Source of the DNA: Thermoplasmata archaeon
GTDB lineage: Archaea > Thermoplasmatota > Thermoplasmata > UBA10834
Assembly (NCBI GenBank): GCA_022865445.1
Contig: JALHSX010000057.1
Coordinates: 1 to 6,208 of the forward strand
Reading direction: 5' to 3'
DNA length: 6,208 nucleotides
Below are positions 1 to 5,411 of this stretch, in pieces. Each line of letters begins with the position of its first letter. The first letter of the stretch is position 1. The notes beneath the pieces were generated by a model. That model saw only the letters and a program-made list of their open reading frames with translations, did no database searches and was not told where the DNA came from. A program made the translations under genes and the position numbers.

Positions 1-15
1 CAGAGGTCTCGTTCC

Positions 16-1572
16 TCAGTGTTTGAAGAGCCTCAGCCCGCTGAATACCATCGAAATGCCGTTTTCTTCTGCAGCTTGGATCGCCTCGGCGTCGTTGACG
101 GATCCACCAGGCTGGATGATGCATGATACGCCCACCTGCGCTGCAGCGTCGACGCCGTCCCTGAACGGGAAGAAAGCGTCCGAGACAAGTACGCTCCCCT
201 TCGCCTCTGGGCCTGCCTTCATCCCAGCGATCTTCGTGGAATCGACTCTGCTCATCTGGCCTGCGCCCACACCGACGGTCCGCTCCCCTTTCACGAGCAG
301 GATCGTGTTCGACTTGATGTGTCTGCACACCTTCACGCCGAAGATCATCGCATCGATCTCTTCGCTGGTGGGTGCGCGCTTCGTGACGACCTTCAACTTG
401 GATCTGTCAATCTCAGTGAATGCGTCTGTCTGGACCAGGATGCCACCCTTGACCTTAGTCATGAACATCCGGCCCTCCTCTCTTTTCACGGGCACATTGG
501 TCCTCAGCAGTCTGATGTTCTTCTTGGACTCCAAATGCTTCTCTGCTTCGGGCTCGTAGTTCGGAGCAATAACCGCTTCCACGAAGTGGCTGCCAATCTC
601 GGTCGCAGTCTCCATGTCGACAGGTCTGTTCAATCCGACGACACAGCCGAAAGCGCTCAGCGAATCGGCGTTGTACGCAGTCCTGAACGCCTCGGCAATG
701 GTCGCAGCGCTTGCGACTCCTGAAGGATTCGTGTGTTTGATTACCGCGGCTGTCGGCTTCTCGAAATCGGAGACGATTGCGAGCGCTGCATCTAGGTCTA
801 TCACGTTGCAGTATGAGATCTCCTTCCCATGGAGTTTGTCAGCCGCCGCTACACTCAGCGGTGTCTGATCGAACAGATCCTTGTAGAATGCAGCCTTCTG
901 GTGCGGGTTCTCTCCGTATCTGAGATCTCCCAACTTCTCGAATGAGAGTGTGAGGTTCTTGGGGAACAGCTCTCCACCCCCGAAATTCTTGCCGAGGAAC
1001 TGGGCAATGGCCGAATCATATCTTGCCGTCGATCGGAAGGCCTCCAACGCCAGTTTGTGGCGTGTTGCGTCGGATAGATGGCAGTCGTTCTCCTGCAGCT
1101 CCGCGAGTATCTGCGGATACATCGCGGGGTTAGTGACGACCGCGACTGCTGAGCTGTTCTTGGCTGCAGATCGTATCATCGAGGGGCCCCCTATGTCGAT
1201 GTTCTCTATCGCGTCCTCGAGCTTGACGCCCGATTTGGCGACGGTGGCCTCGAACGGGTACAGGTTGACGACGACCATGTCGATGGGCTCGATCCCGTGC
1301 TTCTTGATGGCCTCCATGTGCTCAGGCTTCTCCCTCATGGCGAGGAGGCCTCCATGGATTGCGGGATGTAGCGTCTTGACTCTGCCGTCCAGCATCTCGG
1401 GGAACTTCGTTACCTCCGAGACCCCGACAACAGGTATGCCCGCTTTCTCGAGAGCGGACATCGTCCCGCCAGTCGACATGATATCAATTCCAAGATCCAC
1501 AAGGCCTTTGGCGAATTCGACCAAACCTGCCTTGTCAGATACGCTAACCAATGCTCTCTTCACTCTGCTCAT
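16..1572 (-). CDS. purH: Bifunctional AICAR formyltransferase / IMP cyclohydrolase (PurH)
   Basis: This enzyme carries out the last two steps of purine synthesis: AICAR plus 10-formyl-H4folate gives FAICAR, which is then cyclised to IMP. The 518-residue product is full length and has both domains. The N-terminal MGS-like cyclohydrolase (about 1-195) shows STGGT (33-37), GRVKTLHP (63-70), NLYPF and IDIGGPSMIRSAAKN (125-139). The C-terminal transformylase (about 200-518) shows LRYGENPHQ (217-225), LHGKEISYCN, the catalytic-type KHTNPSG (Lys279-His280), KSN (420-422), GAGQMSRVDS, SDAFFPFRDG (464-473), IIQPGGS and the usual basic end RLFKH. No key residue is missing; Ser replaces the Cys often found in KHxNPCG. 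The ATG at 1572 has GGAGTG 8 nt upstream and its own TATA-type promoter, so it is probably transcribed independently of the upstream genes. Many archaea instead use PurP and PurO, so a fused PurH is notable if the host is archaeal. Confidence 0.97.
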   Translation of the reverse strand: MSRVKRALVSVSDKAGLVEFAKGLVDLGIDIMSTGGTMSALEKAGIPVVGVSEVTKFPEMLDGRVKTLHPAIHGGLLAMREKPEHMEAIKKHGIEPIDMVVVNLYPFEATVAKSGVKLEDAIENIDIGGPSMIRSAAKNSSAVAVVTNPAMYPQILAELQENDCHLSDATRHKLALEAFRSTARYDSAIAQFLGKNFGGGELFPKNLTLSFEKLGDLRYGENPHQKAAFYKDLFDQTPLSVAAADKLHGKEISYCNVIDLDAALAIVSDFEKPTAAVIKHTNPSGVASAATIAEAFRTAYNADSLSAFGCVVGLNRPVDMETATEIGSHFVEAVIAPNYEPEAEKHLESKKNIRLLRTNVPVKREEGRMFMTKVKGGILVQTDAFTEIDRSKLKVVTKRAPTSEEIDAMIFGVKVCRHIKSNTILLVKGERTVGVGAGQMSRVDSTKIAGMKAGPEAKGSVLVSDAFFPFRDGVDAAAQVGVSCIIQPGGSVNDAEAIQAAEENGISMVFSGLRLFKH

Positions 1573-1580
1573 TGCTTATA

Positions 1581-1586
1581 CACTCC
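1581..1586 (-). promoter_or_regulatory. Shine-Dalgarno site of purH
   Basis: The minus strand reads GGAGTG with 8 nt before the ATG at 1572. This is a moderate match to the anti-SD sequence and supports the chosen start, which also matches the usual PurH N-terminus. Confidence 0.6.
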
Positions 1587-1638
1587 GCTGTCTGCCGAAG
1601 CACCCCTCCCCTCATAGCAAAAGGTATGCCACCATGTT

Positions 1639-1675
1639 ATCCCCTGATTGTTTATAACGGTTCTTGTGAGGGGAT
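1639..1675. repeat. Imperfect inverted repeat flanking the purH TATA box (candidate operator)
   Basis: ATCCCCTGA at 1639-1647 and TGAGGGGAT at 1667-1675 are reverse complements except at one of nine positions, with 19 bases between them that contain the TATA box. A third related copy (TGAGGGGAG, minus strand 1614-1606) lies in the predicted leader. A regulator bound here could control access of TBP/TFB, but the alternative of a weak terminator hairpin for the DUF885 gene or chance cannot be excluded. Confidence 0.4.
1651..1658 (-). promoter_or_regulatory. Archaeal-type TATA box for purH
   Basis: On the minus strand this reads GTTATAAA, close to the archaeal TATA consensus, and is preceded by a purine-rich stretch (CAAGAACC) that could serve as a BRE. 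It lies 17 nt past the DUF885 stop and about 80 nt before the purH ATG. Normal TATA-to-start spacing (25-27 nt) predicts a transcript start near 1627, where CA occurs, and a leader of about 55 nt. The start point is inferred. Confidence 0.65.
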
Positions 1676-3325
1676 CTACGCTCGAAGCTCTGACGTGACG
1701 ATCTCTTTGACTAGATTGAACGGCAGGAATCCGTAGCCCGCAACAAGGTCGTGGAACTTCTTCTCGTCGAACTTGGGGCCCATCTTCTCCTCGAGTTCTT
1801 TCCTGAGCCCCAGCAGGAGATGTCTGCCAATCATGTACGAAAGTGCCTGACCCGGGGTGTGCGAGTACCGTTTCACTTCGTCTTCCATCGCGCTCCTGGC
1901 CATGCCAGTCTCCCTGGTCATCAACTCAGTCATCTCTTCGATGGTCGCCTCGCCCTGAGCAAGCTTCACATCGGCGATGATCCTGCACGCCCTCCAAATC
2001 GCGCCGTTGAGCAGCTCGAAAGCCGCCTCGTCCGTGGCCTCGTATCCGTGGTCGAACATCATCTTCTCGCAGTAGTGCGCCCAACCTTCCACTGTCTCGT
2101 CAGCGCACGATGCGATGTCTCCTCCGCTGCCCGCCATCTGAAGCATCCAGTGTTTCTTGTTTGACTGGACCCCTTGGTGGAAGTGTCCTGGATACGCTTC
2201 GTGAACGGCCGTGTTGGTGATGGATGCGTAGTTGAGGTGGCTGCCTAGATCCTTCGGATCCTTCGGCCTCGTCACAACATATGCGCCCTCCTGAAGCTTG
2301 TCGAATTTCGATGGCATGAAGAGCGCCGCGTAGGGCAGGAGCGGCGCCATGAACGCTGGAGTCTCGATGACCTTCAGCTTGGCAACAGGGTCAACCGTAG
2401 CGAGGTCGTTCTTCATGATGAACTTCTTTGCCTTGTTCATCTCGTTCTCCGTGGCAGTGAGTGCCTGTTCGAACGTCTTCGGACACTTTGATCTTACGAT
2501 CCTGGTGGCGCCGTGAACGCCTTCGCCTGGAGCTATCCTCTCGGCCACTCTTTCCCGCTCGTCTTTGAACTCTTTTAGGTACTTCTCGCCAAGGGCAAGT
2601 GTCTTCTCAGGTGTGAGACCGAGGTCCCGTATCTTCATCAGCTTGGCGAACTTCTTCTTGCCCATCGCGAACTTCTTGCCCGGTTTGTCCAGCAGCTGTC
2701 TCAGCCAGTTCAAGTGTTCCTTCACAGCGGCCTCCGCCTCGCCGATGCTTCTCGACAAGTCTTCCATGAGGCTGTCAGAGACCCTGCCTTTGGAGGTCGC
2801 TTCTATGAATCTCAGGAAATCGGGGAACTGCTCGGCCGAGACGATTGCCATCCTCGTCCATTCGAGCACAGGTTTCGAATCGTCGAACCGTGACTCGAAC
2901 TCCTTCAGATACTTCGGAAGCCTCATCAGGCGTGAGCACATCGCGCTGACGCGGTGGTCGTACGGCGCGTAGTCCCGTGTCAGCATCATGAATAGAAGCC
3001 CTCCTGGCATCTGGATCGCATCAGGGTTCATCTTCCAGTGAGGATAATCATCCATCGAGAACTGATAGAGATCGACTGCGCACTTGAGCGCCTTGACCGA
3101 TATCCTCTGTTCGAGACTCAAGTCTTCGGACGCTGCAATCTCCTGAGCCTTCTTGTACCATGAGGTGAACAGTTTCTGGTTGTCCTCATGCTTCTTGAAA
3201 CCCCCGTGAGGAAGCTGCCAGTCGTAGGGCTCGTGTATGCCGAGTCCAGTTGCGGTATCGGGGTTGATATTGAGAAACTCTTTCAGCATTTGCTCATTGT
3301 GCTCATCAAACTTCTGAGATGTCAT
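1676..3325 (-). CDS. DUF885-family putative zinc metallopeptidase
   Basis: With the ATG at 3325 the product is 549 residues. I prefer this start to an in-frame TTG at 3376 (17 codons longer, directly abutting the metF stop) because AGGA sits 6 nt before the ATG and family-like sequence begins just after it (ATGLGIHEPYDWQLP). The DUF885 (PF05960) signature is clear: TAVHEAYPGHFHQ with His375, Glu376, His381 and His383, then ETVEGWAHYCE with Glu413, resembling a gluzincin HExxxH-like zinc site with a downstream glutamate ligand. Near the C-terminus are TPGQALSYMIGRHLLLGLR and GYGFLPFNLV, also typical of the family. I see no signal peptide or membrane segment, so it is probably cytoplasmic. Family members are thought to be peptidases, but the substrate is unknown. 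It starts 51 nt after metF with no convincing TATA box, so it may be read through from the metF operon; no functional link to C1 metabolism is evident. Confidence 0.88.
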   Translation of the reverse strand: MTSQKFDEHNEQMLKEFLNINPDTATGLGIHEPYDWQLPHGGFKKHEDNQKLFTSWYKKAQEIAASEDLSLEQRISVKALKCAVDLYQFSMDDYPHWKMNPDAIQMPGGLLFMMLTRDYAPYDHRVSAMCSRLMRLPKYLKEFESRFDDSKPVLEWTRMAIVSAEQFPDFLRFIEATSKGRVSDSLMEDLSRSIGEAEAAVKEHLNWLRQLLDKPGKKFAMGKKKFAKLMKIRDLGLTPEKTLALGEKYLKEFKDERERVAERIAPGEGVHGATRIVRSKCPKTFEQALTATENEMNKAKKFIMKNDLATVDPVAKLKVIETPAFMAPLLPYAALFMPSKFDKLQEGAYVVTRPKDPKDLGSHLNYASITNTAVHEAYPGHFHQGVQSNKKHWMLQMAGSGGDIASCADETVEGWAHYCEKMMFDHGYEATDEAAFELLNGAIWRACRIIADVKLAQGEATIEEMTELMTRETGMARSAMEDEVKRYSHTPGQALSYMIGRHLLLGLRKELEEKMGPKFDEKKFHDLVAGYGFLPFNLVKEIVTSELRA

Positions 3326-3331
3326 GCTATA

Positions 3332-3335
3332 TCCT
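3332..3335 (-). promoter_or_regulatory. Shine-Dalgarno site deciding the DUF885 start
   Basis: AGGA on the minus strand lies 6 nt before the ATG at 3325. The alternative TTG at 3376 sits directly against the metF stop codon and would need a Shine-Dalgarno inside the end of metF, where none is seen. This favours the shorter 549-residue product. Confidence 0.6.
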
Positions 3336-3376
3336 GCCCCTGAATATGCTCCTGGTGCATCATGCTTGCGCTGCAA

Positions 3377-4297
3377 CTAGTCCATTTTCGGTCTAGGTAA
3401 TAGCCCCGCCATCTCGACTATCTTTGGGACGATCTCTTCCCAGGCGACTGCCATGATGTGCACTCCGTGTACTCCCTTGACCGTCTTGAGGTGCTCGATC
3501 TGTTCCAAGCAGAGCTTGATGCCCTCCTCTTTCGCGTCCTTGGCGCCCTTCATGCGGTCGACGATGTGGTTGGGGACGATCATTCCGGGAACCTTGTTCT
3601 TCATGTACCTAGCGGCGCCGGCGGATTTCATTGGTATGACTCCCGCGAGGATGTGGATCTTCTTGTCCAGCCCTCTCGATCTTATCTCATCCATCCACTT
3701 CTCGAACATGTCCATGTCGAATATCGCCTGGGTCTGGCAGAAGTCCGCGCCCGCAGCGACTTTCTTGGCGAGTCTGGAGACTCTGAATTCGTACGGGGTG
3801 GCGAACGGGTTCTCGGCACATCCGAGGTACACCTTCGGAGGGTCTTTGATCACTTCACCTCCGACCAGCTTTCCTTCTCTCCTCAGCGCGTCGAAGACCT
3901 GCAGCTCCACTATCGAATCGAAGTCAAAGACGTTCTTCGCTCCCTTCTCATTGCCAAAGATCTGGTGATCTCCGGTCAGGCACAGGACGTTCTTCACGCC
4001 CAGTGCAGCGGCTCCTAGAAGATCGCTCTGAAGCGCGATCCTGTTCCTATCCCTGCAGGTCATCTGGATGACCGGTTCGATACTCTCGCGCATTATGATG
4101 ACCGCGCTCGCGATGCTCGACAGTCTGACGACAGCCGTCTGGTTGTCGGTCAAGTTGAATGCCTCCGCGAAACCCTTGAGCATCTTCGCGTGGTGTGTCA
4201 GCGGCTCAGGGTTGGAAGACTGTGGTGGTCCGATCTCTGCTGTCACCGCGAACTTGCCAGCGTCGAGGACCTTTTCAAGGTTGCTTCCAGCCTTCAT
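3377..4297 (-). CDS. metF: 5,10-methylenetetrahydrofolate reductase (MetF)
   Basis: This flavin-dependent TIM-barrel enzyme reduces 5,10-methylene-H4folate to 5-methyl-H4folate. It is 306 residues long, normal for prokaryotic MetF. Expected features are TAEIGPP (catalytic-type Glu21), TCRDRNRIALQSDLLGA (residues 80-96), LCLTGDH (Asp110, the conserved aspartate near the flavin) and GADFCQTQAIFD (residues 183-194, with the substrate-contacting Gln position). The ATG is supported by an AGGAGG Shine-Dalgarno 7 nt upstream and by the ATGA overlap with metV. As the last gene of the hdrA-mvhD-metV-metF set, it is probably the catalytic subunit of a multi-subunit reductase fed through iron-sulfur proteins, not a stand-alone NADH enzyme. 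Most methanogenic archaea use the unrelated F420-dependent Mer with H4MPT, so a MetF here points to H4folate chemistry. Use of a methanopterin substrate cannot be excluded from sequence alone. Confidence 0.95.
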   Translation of the reverse strand: MKAGSNLEKVLDAGKFAVTAEIGPPQSSNPEPLTHHAKMLKGFAEAFNLTDNQTAVVRLSSIASAVIIMRESIEPVIQMTCRDRNRIALQSDLLGAAALGVKNVLCLTGDHQIFGNEKGAKNVFDFDSIVELQVFDALRREGKLVGGEVIKDPPKVYLGCAENPFATPYEFRVSRLAKKVAAGADFCQTQAIFDMDMFEKWMDEIRSRGLDKKIHILAGVIPMKSAGAARYMKNKVPGMIVPNHIVDRMKGAKDAKEEGIKLCLEQIEHLKTVKGVHGVHIMAVAWEEIVPKIVEMAGLLPRPKMD

Positions 4298-4998
4298 TGG
4301 ACCGCCTCCTTTCCTTTCTTCTGATGAGGTGTCAGTCTTGCGTCCTCGCGAACGTACACTCTGCGTCCGCCCGAATGGCTGGTGGACCAGTCCTTTGCTG
4401 GAGTGACTTTCTCGATCAGGTCGAGCCGGTTCTGGAGCTTGAGTCTATCATAGATCGCGGTCCACGCGCAGTCGATATCGAGGTTGACCTCGCACTTCCT
4501 GTCTGCGGACCCGCCGCACGGTCCGTTGAGCATGCTCTTTGCGCATCTCGAGATCGGGCAGATGCCGCCCGTGGTGTGGATTATGCAGTTGCCGCACCCG
4601 ACGCACTTCTCCGACCATACACCCTGCTCCTCAGGAACGCCGAACATGCCAGTGTTCAGGCCTGGGAATGTCAGGTGAGTCGGGTACATGTCGCCTATTG
4701 TCTGAGCGCCGAGTGAACAAGCCATAGAGAGCGTGATATCAGAGCCGAGTATCTTATCCTCGACCTCCTTGATCCACTCCTTCTCGCACTGCCTCTCCAC
4801 AACGAGTCCTTCGAACTCCTGCTTCTTGCCCTCTTTCTTGTTCTTGACCTTGAGAGCGGAAACGAGCATCTTGACTTCCTTCTCGCCTCCCGCGAGGCAA
4901 ATCGCAACGCAGCTTCTGCAACCTATGACTGTGACCTTCTTGTACGGAGCGAGCATCTCGGCGATCTCGTTCAAGGGCTTCCTCTTGGCTACTATCAT
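4294..4998 (-). CDS. metV: MetV-like methylenetetrahydrofolate reductase C-terminal-domain (cysteine-rich) protein
   Basis: The 234-residue product belongs to the MetV family (MTHFR C-terminal domain, Pfam PF12225 from memory), the small partner of MetF in acetogens. Diagnostic sequence is CAKSMLNGPCGGSADRKCEV (residues 152-171), followed by DIDCAWTAIYDRLK. It is rich in cysteine: CRSCVAIC (27, 30, 34), Cys71 and Cys94 in an N-terminal Rossmann-like part, CVGCGNC plus Cys147 (132, 135, 138, 147), then Cys152, 161, 169 and 177. These suggest a bound zinc and/or [4Fe-4S] cluster that carries electrons to the flavin of MetF. A lysine-rich surface loop lies at about 49-60. Start and stop both overlap neighbours in ATGA junctions (with mvhD and metF), which argues for coupled translation and 1:1 stoichiometry. 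The upstream Shine-Dalgarno is weak (GGGGGTG), consistent with reliance on coupling. Family assignment is strong; the precise cofactors are inferred. Confidence 0.88.
   Translation of the reverse strand: MIVAKRKPLNEIAEMLAPYKKVTVIGCRSCVAICLAGGEKEVKMLVSALKVKNKKEGKKQEFEGLVVERQCEKEWIKEVEDKILGSDITLSMACSLGAQTIGDMYPTHLTFPGLNTGMFGVPEEQGVWSEKCVGCGNCIIHTTGGICPISRCAKSMLNGPCGGSADRKCEVNLDIDCAWTAIYDRLKLQNRLDLIEKVTPAKDWSTSHSGGRRVYVREDARLTPHQKKGKEAVQ
4305..4310 (-). promoter_or_regulatory. Shine-Dalgarno site of metF
   Basis: AGGAGG on the minus strand, 7 nt before the metF ATG and inside the end of metV. It is a full-strength site, so metF can reinitiate efficiently at the ATGA overlap. Confidence 0.8.
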
Positions 4999-5411
4999 TG
5001 CTTCACACCCCCGTCAATCGGTCCTAGCTTCTTCGCGATATCGACCATCTTCGAGACAGCGTCAGGGAACGCCCACGCGTTGGATGACGCAGCGTTGAAC
5101 ATCTCCAACCGTTCTTTCTCGATGCCGACCTCTGTCAGCATCTGCTTCACGTAGTCGACTCTCTTCCTTCCTTCGATCGAGCCAGTGTCGTAGTAGCAGT
5201 TCTTCTCGAGACATCCCAGAACGAACACTGCGTCTGCCCCGTCCTCGAACGCCTTCAATAGGTGGATTCCATCGACCCTGCCAGTGCAGGGAACCTGAAC
5301 GATCCTCACACTCACGTCAAGCTGCTTGCCACTTCTAGCGGAGAGAACGGCGGCGTCCATGCCGTGCCTCTCACAGCAGAATCCTACGACCTTCGGCTTC
5401 CTCTCCGCCAT
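4995..5411 (-). CDS. mvhD: MvhD/FrhD-type [2Fe-2S] hydrogenase iron-sulfur (delta) subunit
   Basis: This small protein of 138 residues has the usual length for the MvhD/FlpD family, which carries one [2Fe-2S] cluster and moves electrons between a donor enzyme (hydrogenase, formate dehydrogenase or MetF) and HdrA. Visible family features are the N-terminal KVVGFCCERHGMDAA segment (residues 7-21), VPCTGRVD (Cys42), VLGCLEKNCYY (Cys67, Cys72) and the later GRKRVDYVKQMLTEVGIEKERLEMF stretch in two parts, ending with KKLGP. The usual CxxC near the N-terminus is here Cys12-Cys13-Glu-Arg-His16, so the second position of the pair is His. The ATG start is secure: a full GGAGGTGA Shine-Dalgarno lies 6 nt upstream, and the start overlaps the hdrA stop by one base. 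The stop overlaps the metV start (ATGA). With hdrA upstream and metVF downstream, it probably links HdrA to the MetFV module. No hydrogenase gene is visible, so the 'hydrogenase' family name should not be read literally. Confidence 0.9.
   Translation of the reverse strand: MAERKPKVVGFCCERHGMDAAVLSARSGKQLDVSVRIVQVPCTGRVDGIHLLKAFEDGADAVFVLGCLEKNCYYDTGSIEGRKRVDYVKQMLTEVGIEKERLEMFNAASSNAWAFPDAVSKMVDIAKKLGPIDGGVKQ
5006..5012 (-). promoter_or_regulatory. Weak Shine-Dalgarno site of metV
   Basis: GGGGGTG on the minus strand lies 7 nt before the metV ATG, within the end of mvhD. The match is only partial (GGTG), suggesting that metV translation depends on coupling to mvhD through the ATGA overlap. 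Confidence 0.45.

Noticed and set aside
1593..1602. Small TGC-TTCG-GCA hairpin with a UUCG loop in the purH leader
   Set aside because: The stem is only three base pairs and does not extend; it is too weak to call a regulatory element or terminator.
1612..1635. Seven-codon leader ORF (minus strand, MVAYLLL) before purH
   Set aside because: Its ATG lies only about 20 nt from the TATA box, probably upstream of the predicted transcript start, and it has no ribosome-binding site.
950..1657. Plus-strand open frame of 235 codons opposite purH
   Set aside because: It lies antisense to the highly conserved N-terminal half of purH, has no recognisable domain, and is expected by chance in this codon context. 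The same applies to the other plus-strand frames opposite metF, metV and hdrA.
3326..3350. Possible TATA-like sequences (CATATTC, GATATAG) before the DUF885 gene
   Set aside because: They are poor matches and so close to the ATG that a normal 25-nt offset would place the transcript start at or inside the coding region.
3326..3376. N-terminal extension of the DUF885 protein from a TTG start at 3376
   Set aside because: The TTG abuts the metF stop without a clear Shine-Dalgarno, the 17 extra residues do not look like the family, and the downstream ATG has AGGA at good spacing.
3458..4018. Plus-strand open frame of 186 codons opposite metF
   Set aside because: It is a shadow of the well-supported metF coding frame, with no Shine-Dalgarno or known motif seen.
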